Under the pieces are notes generated by a model, which did no database searches, was not told the origin of the DNA, and saw only the letters and a program-made list of their open reading frames with translations. Positions 13,382-21,735 of a stretch of DNA of 64,000 nt are shown here, in pieces. The DNA comes from Sphingomonas sp. PAMC26645 (GTDB lineage Bacteria > Pseudomonadota > Alphaproteobacteria > Sphingomonadales > Sphingomonadaceae), in the NCBI RefSeq assembly GCF_004795835.1, contig NZ_CP039249.1, positions 372,001 to 436,000 of the forward strand. Direction: 5' to 3'. A program made the translations under genes and the position numbers. Each line of letters starts with the position of its first letter. Position 1 is the stretch's first letter.

Positions 13382-14335
13382 TCAGGCGACATGAACTTCC
13401 GCATGCGTCTCGGCGCGACGACCGAACCGCCCCGCCTTGCGAAAGCGCACAAGCCAGCCCGGCGCGACCGTCGACAGCGGCGTCGCCTCGATCCCGAACG
13501 CGGCGAGGCCATCGGTGCCAGTGACGATATTGTCGGTCTGCAGCATCGTCCACTGGTCCTTGGTGATCGGCGCGCCCGGCAGGAAACCGCCCTTTGCGAT
13601 CAGCGCCCCGGCAAAGTCCGGCAACTCGACGATCGAAGGGTTGCGACCGATCGTCTTGGCGATCCAGCGGATGAGATTGCCCATCGTGATGATGTCGGGG
13701 CCGCCGAGTTCGAAGGTCTTGCCGCCGAACGTCTCGGGATCCGATGCCGCTGCGACCACGGCGTCCGCCACGTTGCCGACGAACACCGGCTGGAACTTCG
13801 CGCCCGCACGCAGCACCGGCACGACCGGCGCCTTGGCGATCATCCCGGCAAAGCGGTTCACGAACTGGTCTTCCTGACCGAACACGATCGACGGCCGCAG
13901 GATCGTCGCGTTGGGGAACGCCTCCAGCACGGCTGCCTCGCCCTGCCCCTTCGACTTGCCGTACGCCGATGCCGACTCTGGGTCCGCGCCGATCGCCGAG
14001 ACGTGCACAAGCGCGCCTACGCCAGCCTTCGCCGCCGCCTGCGCCACCGTCTGCGCACCAAGCGCCTGGACACGCTGAAAATCGCCCGCGAGCACGCCGA
14101 CCAGGTTCACCACCACGTCAGAGCCGTGCACCGCATGCGCGATCGTCTCGGGCTTGGTGACGTCGGCACCGACGAACTGCGTCTGGCCGAGCCCGCCGAG
14201 CGGTTTCAGGAAGAACGCCTGCCGCGGATCGCGCTGCGCGATGCGGACGCGTGCGCCCGTCGCCAGCAGCGCCTGTGCGACATAGCGGCCGACGAAACCG
14301 CCACCCCCGATCAGCGTCACCAGTTTGTCGTTCAT
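13382..14335 (-). CDS. NDUFA9-like atypical short-chain dehydrogenase
   Basis: The 317-residue protein begins LVTLIGGGGFVGRYVAQALL, an NAD(P)-binding Rossmann start of the extended/atypical SDR type, followed by GADVTKPETIAHAVHGSDVVVNLVG and SKGQGEAAVLEAFPNATILRPS. This pattern matches alphaproteobacterial proteins assigned to the complex I NDUFA9 subunit family. They are thought to help assemble complex I or use an NAD(P)H cofactor structurally. The start at 14335 is chosen because residues further upstream in the frame do not fit the fold. It heads a likely operon with uppP. Confidence 0.88.
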   Translation of the reverse strand: MNDKLVTLIGGGGFVGRYVAQALLATGARVRIAQRDPRQAFFLKPLGGLGQTQFVGADVTKPETIAHAVHGSDVVVNLVGVLAGDFQRVQALGAQTVAQAAAKAGVGALVHVSAIGADPESASAYGKSKGQGEAAVLEAFPNATILRPSIVFGQEDQFVNRFAGMIAKAPVVPVLRAGAKFQPVFVGNVADAVVAAASDPETFGGKTFELGGPDIITMGNLIRWIAKTIGRNPSIVELPDFAGALIAKGGFLPGAPITKDQWTMLQTDNIVTGTDGLAAFGIEATPLSTVAPGWLVRFRKAGRFGRRAETHAEVHVA

Positions 14336-14447
14336 CGCGCGTCCGTCCACTTTGTTTTGCCTGCCAATCACGAATAACCCCTTGCCCCAGCAAGAGGCGT
14401 GTTGACAAGCATCGCGACCCTCCCCTAGAGGCGCCCTCCTACCCCGT

Positions 14448-14534
14448 GCCCGGATGGCGGAATTGGTAGACGCACCAGCTTCAGGTGCTGGCGATCGCAA
14501 GGTCGTGGAGGTTCGAGTCCTCTTCCGGGCACCA
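14448..14534 (+). tRNA. tRNA-Leu (anticodon CAG)
   Basis: A complete class II tRNA: acceptor GCCCGGA pairs with TCCGGGC, the D arm contains GGTAGACGC, the anticodon stem CCAGC/GCTGG encloses TTCAGGT (anticodon CAG), there is a long variable arm, then T arm GGTTCGAGTCC and an encoded CCA. It marks the edge between chromosomal genes and the accessory segment that begins at once downstream. I found no second copy of its 3' end in the window that would mark an att site. Confidence 0.97.
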
Positions 14535-14649
14535 CGCTACACAGAAGCGCGACCGAGCGAGACGGATCCCAGGATCCGCTCGCGCCGCGCTCGGCTGGTA
14601 GGACAACGTTGCTCAGATGTTCTCACCGCAAAGACAGCGGGGGATGGCA

Positions 14650-15339
14650 TCGTCCAGGCATCAGGCAGTAGCGAGCGGAACGCGTTCTTGCGGTGGTTGC
14701 GGACGGGCAAGGTGCCATCGGCGCTGGGTCCTGACGGTCTCGAACTCAATTATAATCCATGGCAAGATTTGGCGGACGGCCAGTTTACCTTCGCAGGCGC
14801 GGGACGCCATGATGGATCAAGCAACAGCGATGCGACTAACGCCGGGAACGGTCGCACGTCCTCCCATGTCGGACGCGCTCCAAGGCGCGGGTCGCCGACT
14901 GCAGCGCACCCGAAAGCCAAAGTGTCGCAGGCGAGACCGCTAGCGGGAGTTGGCTGGAGATCGGTAGAGCACGGGTCGGTCGGAATGCCGCCCGCGCGCG
15001 CTCCGGTGACGCCGCCTGGTAGCCAGTCGAACCCTGTCGGCGAATTCGTTGGTGGAGTCGCCAGGGGCTTTACGATGTCGGGGCGGGAACGGTGACTGGC
15101 GTCCGTGCTGCGCTGACGGCAAATCCGGTTACCAGGGCGATTACGTGATCGACCGGAAATGGAAAATAGTCACCGCACCACGTGCACGGCCCCAGATTTC
15201 GCGACAATCAGAAGTCTTGGCACACCATCGCCTTATTGGAGTATGGGAAGTTCCTACTCCTGTGCAGAAGATTAAGGCTCTCAAGCTCCTAAAGAGGATG
15301 AACGTCACCAACATCAAGGTAAGGGTAGTCAAACCATGA
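14650..15339 (+). pseudogene. Degraded polymorphic-toxin-like gene
   Basis: Coding sense is spread over three frames. Up to about 15060 one frame reads LRTGKVPSALGPDGLEL then NYNPWQDLADGQFTFAGAGR and, later, NPVGEFVGGVARG. A second frame continues directly with LYDVGAGTVTGVRAALTANP to a stop near 15150. The last part in either remaining frame (HHVHGPRFRDNQKSWH or ALKLLKRMNVTNIKVRVVKP) reaches a TGA at 15337-15339. FNPWHD...GxFTFA motifs followed by YDV..GTVTGV segments are, as I recall, typical of alphaproteobacterial polymorphic toxins and related secreted proteins. At least two frameshifts are needed, so the gene is dead. It begins about 115 bases after tRNA-Leu. Confidence 0.55.
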
Positions 15340-15647
15340 TAGTTACCCAGATCGCGCACATCATTGCGGATTATGTCGTTTTTCTTGAGCTGGCCGAGGA
15401 AGATGAGCTAAACCTCGATACGGCCGTCACGATGATGGAAGCGCTAGCGGACCAGCTCGAAAATTTAGATAAAGATTTTCTACGCGAGCTGGTCGACGCT
15501 TTCGCCGCAATCGCCGAGGAATATAGCGGCGAGGCGCAGCGGGTGGTGCGAGATATAGCGCACAACTTTTATCTCGAAGAGGCGCTCGCAGCCGACGATC
15601 CGGTGAGACTCGCTCAGTTGGAAGCGCTGCGCGACGCAAGGGAATGA
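15336..15647 (+). CDS. Small acidic protein, possible immunity protein
   Basis: The 103-residue product is strongly acidic and almost entirely helical in appearance (EEDELNLDTAVTMMEALADQ). It has no signal peptide, membrane helix or Cys motif. Its ATG overlaps the last stop of the upstream toxin remnant as ATGA, the arrangement expected of a toxin-immunity pair. I do not recognise the family. Role as an orphan immunity protein is inferred from position, size and charge alone. Confidence 0.55.
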   Translation: MIVTQIAHIIADYVVFLELAEEDELNLDTAVTMMEALADQLENLDKDFLRELVDAFAAIAEEYSGEAQRVVRDIAHNFYLEEALAADDPVRLAQLEALRDARE

Positions 15648-16209
15648 ACGCCAGGATATCAGCGCCCCAAGCATGTGAAAGTAACGACGTCGAACAATCG
15701 ATGCCCCCCCCCTATCGGTAACGCTGGCTGAGAGCGTTTCATCCAATCTAAGCACCTAGCTTTGGCTTCAGTGGGCAAATTTCATAGCGCTAAGGCGGCG
15801 TGGAGCATCCCGACTGCGTCTTGCATCGTGACCGGCGGACTCATGTCCAGAGGCGAATTCGAGCAAGCAAGCAGCTTCCGTGTCGCCTAACTCGACCGAG
15901 TGCAAAACGGCGCTTACCCGACCGAGCGGCCGGTCGACGCATGCAGGGATCATCAAGCGCCAAGGTGCTCGTTGAACTCGTCGTTTGTTTTGGGATTGCC
16001 TCGACCGCTCAGGCGGGACGCGTGTCCTTTGACACGAGAACTTGCCCTCTCACGTCAGAACATATCATGATCTGTCAAAATCAAGTGACAGAGCTTTTGA
16101 CCGATCAGCGAGATTTTTGACACCGATTTGTCCGGCGCGGTTGAGATAGGATTCCTTCCGATAGGTCGGTTGCGGGAAAGTCTGCATTATGCCGCCAACG
16201 TCAAAGCCG
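15648..16209. other. Gene-free stretch with TGTCA/TGACA inverted repeats
   Basis: No convincing gene is seen here; the short open frames have atypical composition. The notable structure is a cluster of half-sites: CGTGTC-CTTT-GACACG (16021-16036), then TGTCAAAATC (16073-16082) facing GATTTTTGACA (16112-16122), with TGACA and TTTTGAC between them. It may be a recombinase or regulator site, perhaps belonging with the resolvase fragment that follows. Confidence 0.4.
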
Positions 16210-16340
16210 TCAGAGCTCGGCATGGTGGCCCTTGAACAGCTTGGCTAATTCGCGCACCGATTTGCCGTCGCTCACCAATCGCTCGCTTAACGCGATCTGA
16301 TCAGATTTGAGCTTGCGCGGGTGTCCGAATCGGACTCGCC
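16210..16340 (-). pseudogene. C-terminal fragment of a serine resolvase/invertase
   Basis: The last ~42 residues of this minus-strand frame read FGHPRKLKSDQIALSERLV then GKSVRELAKLF before a TGA at 16210-16212. This is the helix-turn-helix tail of Tn3-type resolvases and DNA invertases (family pattern GRPRKL..EQ...A..L...GKS..E.A..F). No catalytic domain precedes it in any frame, so only the DNA-binding tail survives. Confidence 0.7.
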
Positions 16341-16538
16341 TCGCCTCAGCCGTCAAACACGCCGAATGACGGAAATTCCACAGTTGCTTTGGCCACCCGA
16401 CTCGTCGCGCGGTTCGACGTCCGCCTTCGAGCGAGCGCCATCCACTATTTGCCGCCACCAATTTCCGCCCGACAGTCCCGGAATTGGGTCGATGCGATTG
16501 GCAACGACAGCGCGTCAATGCTCGTTGCGGGATCCGCG

Positions 16539-16925
16539 TCATTCCGGACCGAGATACTCCAGCAACATCGTGATCAGTGAACGCAGCTCCCCCCGGAGCT
16601 TCTCGCTCTTCGCTGCGTGTTGAATCTCATACCGATCCGCGAGTTCGAGAACGGCTTGCATGACCGCATCCGAATGGCGCATCAGCACCACCAGGCCCGC
16701 TCCGCTCGGACCGTTCCTCCCATAGAGCCAGTTTTGCACCGTCCGCGCGTTCGCTCCCGTTAGGCGGGCGATATGCTTCACCTTCGCTGGGGATGTGCCG
16801 AAATCCCGACGCAGCGCGTCGGCGATGACGCTGGCGAACGACGCCACCGTGTCTGCGGCCGGATCAATGGGAAACTTGTTTCCGCCTCCCGCGCGAAGTT
16901 TTCGGTCCTTATCCGACAACGACAT
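16539..16925 (-). CDS. Small helix-turn-helix-like protein divergent from the recombinase
   Basis: The 128-residue product contains IADALRRDFGTSPAKVKHIA then TGANARTVQNWLYGRNGPSG, which looks like a helix-turn-helix of the kind found in phage or plasmid regulators, followed by a helical tail. The ATG at 16925 has a strong ribosome site (GGGAGGA) and is chosen over a start 20 codons upstream. It faces away from the recombinase-ParB-RepB trio across a 96-base gap, so it may regulate that operon or itself. Family not recognised by name. Confidence 0.65.
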   Translation of the reverse strand: MSLSDKDRKLRAGGGNKFPIDPAADTVASFASVIADALRRDFGTSPAKVKHIARLTGANARTVQNWLYGRNGPSGAGLVVLMRHSDAVMQAVLELADRYEIQHAAKSEKLRGELRSLITMLLEYLGPE

Positions 16926-17021
16926 TCCATCCTCCCGCGAATAGAAAGACGTCCGTCGGACACGGGAGCGACACGCCCGTGACAAGCGTCAGGAAAAGCG
17001 GTGCGGGAAGAACCTCCGGAC

Positions 17022-18551
17022 ATGAAGCTGGTGCGGGCCGCTCAGTACGTGCGCATGTCGACCGACCTTCAAAAGTACTCGACCGAGAACCAAGCTGAAG
17101 CGATTGCGGCATATGCCGCCAGGCGGGGCATCGAAATTGTTCGCACCTACGCCGACGAAGGTCGCAGCGGACTGAACATCGCCGGGCGCGATGCGCTCAG
17201 ACGTCTGATCGACGACGTGCAGAGCGGCAAGGCCGACTACGACGCGATCCTCGTCTACGACATTAGTCGCTGGGGGCGCTTCCAGGACGCCGACGAGAGC
17301 GCCTACTACGAATTCATCTGCCGGGAACGCGGCATACACGTCCACTACTGCGCTGAGCAGTTCGACAACGACGGCAGCTTCCAGGCGAACGTGATCAAGA
17401 CCGTCAAACGGATGATGGCCGGCGAATACAGCCGTGAGCTGTCCACGAAGGTCTTCGCGGGGCAGTGCCGCCTGATTACTATGGGCTATCGGCAGGGCGG
17501 CCCCGCAGGATACGGCCTGCGTCGACATCTTGTGAACGAGCGCAACGAACCCAAGACGCTCCTCGCGGCCGGCGAACAAAAGAGCCTCCAGACGGACCGC
17601 GTCATCCTTGTGCCGGGACCGGACGTCGAGATCGAAACGGTGCGCCGGATATACCGATGGTTCGTACTGGACCATAGGTCGGAGCGCGAGATTGCGACCG
17701 CCCTCAACGGCGAAGGCTTCGTCACCGATCTGGGCAAGTCATGGACCCGCTCAGTCGTCAGGCAGATTCTGAGCAACGAGAAGTACATTGGGAACAACGT
17801 CTACAACCGCGTCTCCTTTAAACTGAAGAAGCAGCGCGTGGTGAACCCACCGGACATGTGGATCCGGCGGACCGGTGCGTTCGAGGCGATCGTCGATCCG
17901 GGGCTGTTCGAAGCCGCGCAGACGATCCTCGCTGAGCGCGCCCGGCGCTTCTCCGATTCCGATCTCCTGACTATGCTGTCGGACCTGCTCTCCGCCAAAG
18001 GCGTCCTGTCGGGCATGATCATCGACGAGGTCGAGTCGATGCCATCAACGGCCGCCTATCGACATCGGTTCGGCAGCCTGCTGCGGGCATACCAGCTGAT
18101 AGGCTACACCCCCGACCGCGACTTCCGCTACGTCGAGACCAATCGCCAGCTTCGCCTAATGCACCCCGAGGTGGTCGCCAGCACCGTCTTGGGCATCGAA
18201 GCGGTCGGCGGCCATGTCTCGGTCGACGGAACGACCGATCTGCTCGTCGTCAACCACGAGGTGACGATCGCGCTCGTTATCGCTCGATGCCGGACGACCG
18301 CCGCTGGATCGCTACGCTGGCGGGTCCGCCTCGACGCTGGTCTGCAGCCCGACATCACAGTCATCGTTCGCCTGGCGCCGGACAACAGGACGGTGCGGGA
18401 CCACTATCTCCTTCCGTGGATTGATCTCGGTGCTGAGCCGCGTTTTGGCATGGGAGAGGACAACGGCATCATGCTCGATGCTTATCGCGCCGAAGACCTC
18501 TCGCCGCTGTACCACCTGCTGCGCCGTCACGCCGTGGAGTACGCGCTGTGA
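17022..18551 (+). CDS. Large serine recombinase with atypical C-terminus
   Basis: The N-terminal resolvase domain (about 5-150) has the nucleophile motif YVRMSTDLQ (Ser13) and DEGRSGLNIAGR with YDISRWGRF. A recombinase domain follows (about 170-290), with GGPAGYGLRR and QILSNEKYIGNNVYNR. The C-terminal half (about 300-509) lacks the Cys-rich zinc ribbon usual in large phage integrases. Instead it has GVLSGMIIDEVESMPSTAAY and RFGSLLRAYQLIGYTPDRDF. Serine recombinases cut and rejoin DNA at att or inversion sites. The ATG at 17022 is preferred to one seven codons earlier. Its stop overlaps the next gene as GTGA, so the trio is one coupled operon. Confidence 0.92.
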   Translation: MKLVRAAQYVRMSTDLQKYSTENQAEAIAAYAARRGIEIVRTYADEGRSGLNIAGRDALRRLIDDVQSGKADYDAILVYDISRWGRFQDADESAYYEFICRERGIHVHYCAEQFDNDGSFQANVIKTVKRMMAGEYSRELSTKVFAGQCRLITMGYRQGGPAGYGLRRHLVNERNEPKTLLAAGEQKSLQTDRVILVPGPDVEIETVRRIYRWFVLDHRSEREIATALNGEGFVTDLGKSWTRSVVRQILSNEKYIGNNVYNRVSFKLKKQRVVNPPDMWIRRTGAFEAIVDPGLFEAAQTILAERARRFSDSDLLTMLSDLLSAKGVLSGMIIDEVESMPSTAAYRHRFGSLLRAYQLIGYTPDRDFRYVETNRQLRLMHPEVVASTVLGIEAVGGHVSVDGTTDLLVVNHEVTIALVIARCRTTAAGSLRWRVRLDAGLQPDITVIVRLAPDNRTVRDHYLLPWIDLGAEPRFGMGEDNGIMLDAYRAEDLSPLYHLLRRHAVEYAL

Positions 18552-19426
18552 CGCCCGACATCATCGACATCTCCATCGCCTCGATCGAAGTGCTGAATCC
18601 ACGGGTACGCAACCGGAAGGTCTTCGAAGAGCTCGTCGAAAGCATACGCGCAGTCGGACTCAAGCGCCCCATCATGGTCAGGCGTTCACCAACCGGCCAA
18701 GGCTTCGAACTGATCTGCGGGCAAGGTCGCATGGAGGCATTCGTCAAATTGGGCGCGACCGCGATCCCAGCCATCGTCATCGAAGCCACGCGCGACGAAT
18801 GCTACGTGATGAGTCTCGTCGAGAACATGGCGCGCCGCAACCTGTCCCCGCTCGAGCTGATCCGCGAAGTGGGCGTGCTACGGCAGCGCGGCTACAGCCA
18901 TACGGAGATAGCGCGGAAGGTGGGCTTCAGCCCCGAGTACGTCTGGACGATCAACTTCCTGCTTGAGAAAGGCGAGGAACGGCTGCTGGACTCCGTTGAA
19001 CGTGGTGTCATTCCACACACCATCGCCGCCGAGATCGCCCGTGCCGACGACGCGCAGGTGCAGCGGGCTCTTACGGAGGCGTACGAAGCGGGGTCGTTAC
19101 CGGGCGCTCAGGTTCTCGCGATCCGGAGGATCGTCGATCAGCGGAACCTGATCGGCAAAGGCATCAAGTCCGTTCGAACCGGACCGAAACGCAGCCAGCC
19201 CACAACCGCCGCTGCGCTCGTCCGCGCCTACCAAAAAGAGGTCGAGCGCCAGCGACTTCTGGTGAAGAAGGCAACGCTGACGGAAGGACGCCTCACGTTC
19301 ATCGTCGGCGCGATGGGCAAGCTGCTGGCGGACGAACATTTTGTCACGCTTCTTCGAGCCGAAGGCCTGGCCAGCCTCCCTCATCCTGTCGCTCAGCGCT
19401 TGGGCATCGCCGGGGACCCGACGTGA
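18548..19426 (+). CDS. ParB-like protein (first of two) coupled to the recombinase
   Basis: The 292-residue protein has a ParB N-terminal nuclease/CTPase-like fold (about 5-100) with ICGQGRMEAFVKLGAT and the ENMARRNLSPLELIREV motif. A helix-turn-helix (about 110-145; YSHTEIARKVGFSPEYVWTI) and a helical C-terminus follow. ParB proteins bind centromere-like DNA and slide on it using CTP. It starts at a GTG overlapping the recombinase stop by four bases, and its own stop overlaps the next gene identically. No ParA ATPase is nearby, so classical partition is unlikely; a role in recombination is an inference. Confidence 0.85.
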   Translation: MTPDIIDISIASIEVLNPRVRNRKVFEELVESIRAVGLKRPIMVRRSPTGQGFELICGQGRMEAFVKLGATAIPAIVIEATRDECYVMSLVENMARRNLSPLELIREVGVLRQRGYSHTEIARKVGFSPEYVWTINFLLEKGEERLLDSVERGVIPHTIAAEIARADDAQVQRALTEAYEAGSLPGAQVLAIRRIVDQRNLIGKGIKSVRTGPKRSQPTTAAALVRAYQKEVERQRLLVKKATLTEGRLTFIVGAMGKLLADEHFVTLLRAEGLASLPHPVAQRLGIAGDPT

Positions 19427-20307
19427 CAGATCCGATCCGGATATCGTTCGCTCGCGAGGTGTTGGACCTTCGTCTCGACGCGATCCTGCCGGTCCGCCCA
19501 ATGACGGTCCGGATAATCGAATCGAAGCGCTATGTCCGCATCGCGACATCGGTGCGTGAGATCGGCATCGTCGAACCACTAGCCGTGACGGTCGCCGATA
19601 GGAACGGACGGCACATGCTGCTCGATGGCCATCTTCGTCTGCATGCGCTGCGCGAGGCGTCGGTGGAGTCGGCTTCTTGCATCGTGGCTGACGACGACGA
19701 AGCCTTCACCTACAACAAGCGGGTGAACCGTCTGGCTACGGTGCAGGAGCACTACATGATCACGCGTGCCCTCGATCGCGGAGTACCGGCCGCCATGATC
19801 GCAGCGGCGTTGGGCATGGACGAAACGCTGGTCGCCCGCCGACGGACCATGCTCGACAGAATATCCTCCGATACGGTCGAGATACTCAAGGACAAGCACG
19901 TTAACGCGGTCGTCTTCGACATCCTTCGTAAGCTGAAGCCGGAGAAGCAGTTTGCTGCAGCCGAGATGATGGCGGCGATGAACAACTTCACCGCCAGTTA
20001 CGCTCGAGCGATCCTGGCCGCGACCCGTCAGTGCGATCTCGCCAAACCCGATCAGCCGAAGAAGATACTCGGCGTCACGCCGGAACAGATGGCGCGGATG
20101 GAACGTGAACTCGAAACGCTCAATGCCGATTTCCGCGCCCGGGACTCCAATTTCGGCGACGACGTCCTCGAACTCGTCCTGTCGTCGCGCTACCTGAAGC
20201 GGTTGATCGGCAACGACAAAGTCGCGAGCTACATCACGTCAAGGCATCCTGAAATTATGAGTCAGTTCCAAGCCATAGTTGACGCGACTTCGCTGGATGC
20301 CAGCTGA
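19423..20307 (+). CDS. RepB/ParB-like protein (second of two)
   Basis: The 294-residue product begins with a diverged ParB-like fold (LLDGHLRLHALREASV in place of the usual GxxR box, then YNKRVNRLATVQEHYMITRA). It has a helix-turn-helix (PAAMIAAALGMDETLVARRR) and a C-terminal half resembling the RepB C-terminal family of repABC plasmids (DILRKLKPEKQFAAAEMMAA). No repA or repC is present. It starts at a GTG overlapping the previous stop. The usual ParB CTP-binding residues appear altered, so it may be a partner rather than a second switch. Confidence 0.82.
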   Translation: MTDPIRISFAREVLDLRLDAILPVRPMTVRIIESKRYVRIATSVREIGIVEPLAVTVADRNGRHMLLDGHLRLHALREASVESASCIVADDDEAFTYNKRVNRLATVQEHYMITRALDRGVPAAMIAAALGMDETLVARRRTMLDRISSDTVEILKDKHVNAVVFDILRKLKPEKQFAAAEMMAAMNNFTASYARAILAATRQCDLAKPDQPKKILGVTPEQMARMERELETLNADFRARDSNFGDDVLELVLSSRYLKRLIGNDKVASYITSRHPEIMSQFQAIVDATSLDAS

Positions 20308-20446
20308 GGCATTGCTCAGACGTCGCCTGAGCCGCTTCTTACATTTGTACTGATAAACGGTCCCCATTGGGCCGGAGCATCAAGATGTAAGACTAAGTTG
20401 CCGCGGTTCTGGGAACGGTAGAGGTCTGGTCGCTCCCTACGTTCGG

Positions 20447-21031
20447 TTAAATCTTGGCCGGCGCGGTCCAGCCGATTCGCGCAAGCGTGCCGAGCAAGGT
20501 CGAGCGTGGCACCTTGAAGGTTCGGCAGACAGACGCCTTGCTGGCCCCTCCCTCCAGCGCGGCAGTAATCCGTTCGAGCGTTTCAGCCTCGATCATCGGC
20601 GGTCGGCCACCCTGGCGTCCTCGGCGTTTGGCCGCAGCCAGCCCTGCCATTACCCGCTCGCGTGTCAACGCACGCTCATATTGCGCCAATGCGCCAAACA
20701 GCGAGAACAGCAATTCGCCGTGCGGCGTGGTCGTATCCATCTGCTCTGTCAGCGAGCGGAACGCGATGCCCCGCGCTTTCAGGTCTGTGACGATCGTACG
20801 CAGATGCGGCAGCGAGCGCCCGAGGCGGTCGAGCTTCCACACGATCAGCGTGTCACCCGCGTTCAAATAAGTGAGGCACGTCTTAAGCCCCGGCCGATCG
20901 TCTCGCGCGCCTGATGCATTGTCGGTATGGAGATGACGATGATCGATGCCAGCTGCGACTAGCGCATCGCGCTGGAGATCGACCGTTTGGCGATCGTCGG
21001 CCGACGACACCCGCATGTATCCGACCAGCAT
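20447..21031 (-). CDS. Tn3-type resolvase / DNA invertase
   Basis: From the ATG at 21031 the 194-residue protein begins MLVGYMRVSSADDRQTVDLQ (Ser10 nucleophile). It continues with KLDRLGRSLPHL, the catalytic Arg region, and LFSLFGALAQYERALTRERV. A C-terminal helix-turn-helix follows (GGRPPMIEAETL, then GGASKASVCRTFKVPRSTLL). This is the compact resolvase/invertase layout. A longer start 11 codons upstream is possible. No transposase is next to it, so it is a stray or the survivor of a larger transposon. An inverted repeat that could be its site lies just upstream. Confidence 0.9.
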   Translation of the reverse strand: MLVGYMRVSSADDRQTVDLQRDALVAAGIDHRHLHTDNASGARDDRPGLKTCLTYLNAGDTLIVWKLDRLGRSLPHLRTIVTDLKARGIAFRSLTEQMDTTTPHGELLFSLFGALAQYERALTRERVMAGLAAAKRRGRQGGRPPMIEAETLERITAALEGGASKASVCRTFKVPRSTLLGTLARIGWTAPAKI

Positions 21032-21034
21032 GTA

Positions 21035-21091
21035 CGACAAACCCTCAAAAGCATGTTTCCACACAGCCTATCAAAGCGACAGGGTTTGTCG
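21035..21091. repeat. res-like inverted repeat upstream of the resolvase
   Basis: CGACAAACCCT (21035-21045) and AGGGTTTGTCG (21081-21091) are exact reverse complements 35 bases apart, immediately before the resolvase start. Resolvases usually act on inverted-repeat subsites in this position, so this is a likely binding site. Confidence 0.55.
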
Positions 21092-21262
21092 ACTGTTATG
21101 AACGAAAAGGCGCTAGGGTTCAGAAAAAGCGGATGCCGGGGTGTCGCCTATCATGTGGTTTCGGACAGGCCCGTGCGTGATCGACTGGTTCGATCATAAG
21201 GCAGAGGGCATGGACTTTCCGGGCAAAGGTTCCGTTGTGGGAAACCTGGTAGCAGCGAGGCG

Positions 21263-21667
21263 CTATGCCGAAGGAGCAAGTGCTTCGATGATCCGACAGT
21301 CGGCGACGGTGTTGCGGCTACAGGAATCTATCAGCGCGTCGAGTTCACCAGCGAGCGCGGTGAGGTCTGCGATTTTGCGCCTGATCGCGTCGCGGTGTTG
21401 GTTGGCAACGACATCGACAGCGATGCACGACTGATCGCGGTGATCGGCAAGCCCCATCAACTCGCGCACCTGGTCGATTGAAAAGCCAAGATCCCGCGCA
21501 CGCCGAATGAACGACAGGCGGCGCAGATGCACGCCCTCATAGGTCCGATAGTTACTCGCCGATCGCGCAGGTGCCGGCAGCAAGCCAATCTGCTCATAGT
21601 AGCGGATCGTTTCGACCTTCGTACCGGTCGCACCGGCCAGTTTTCCGATCGTCAGTTTCTCAGACAC
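21263..21667 (-). CDS. MerR-family heavy-metal regulator
   Basis: The protein, about 134 residues from the GTG at 21667, has the MerR winged helix (KLTIGKLAGATGTKVETIRY then YEQIGLLPAPARSASNYRTY) and a dimerisation helix. A metal-binding C-terminal segment, SCIAVDVVANQH plus SCSRNTVADC, places three cysteines as in the CadR/PbrR/ZntR group. It diverges from the CDF exporter across a MerR promoter. The GTG start is chosen because it begins the MerR fold and leaves the operator intact; upstream in-frame starts would read through the operator. Confidence 0.9.
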   Translation of the reverse strand: MSEKLTIGKLAGATGTKVETIRYYEQIGLLPAPARSASNYRTYEGVHLRRLSFIRRARDLGFSIDQVRELMGLADHRDQSCIAVDVVANQHRDAIRRKIADLTALAGELDALIDSCSRNTVADCRIIEALAPSA

Positions 21668-21672
21668 GACAC

Positions 21673-21705
21673 TTGACCCTCTAGCGACTAGAGGGTGCAT
21701 ATAGG
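21673..21705 (+). promoter_or_regulatory. MerR-type promoter/operator for the metal efflux genes
   Basis: TTGACC (-35, 21673-21678) is followed by the palindrome CCCTCTAGCGACTAGAGGG and a TATA-like -10 around 21698-21705. The overlong 19-21 base spacer filled by a dyad is the hallmark of MerR-family promoters such as those of pbrA and zntA. It drives the CDF gene and probably the czc genes beyond. Confidence 0.85.
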
Positions 21706-21735
21706 CTGTCAGATCGATTCTTCGAGGTGGCGAAC

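Noticed and set aside
14448..14534. tRNA-Leu as an att site for the accessory segment
   Set aside because: No second copy of the tRNA 3' end was seen in the window; serine recombinases do not typically target tRNA genes.
14454..15095. An open frame starting inside tRNA-Leu
   Set aside because: The start lies in a tRNA; only its downstream part has toxin-like sense, which was kept as a pseudogene.
15800..16120. A 106-codon open frame on the plus strand
   Set aside because: No ribosome site, odd composition and no recognisable domain; judged chance.
19423..20307. A repABC plasmid replicon
   Set aside because: Only a RepB-like protein is present; RepA, RepC and an origin are missing.
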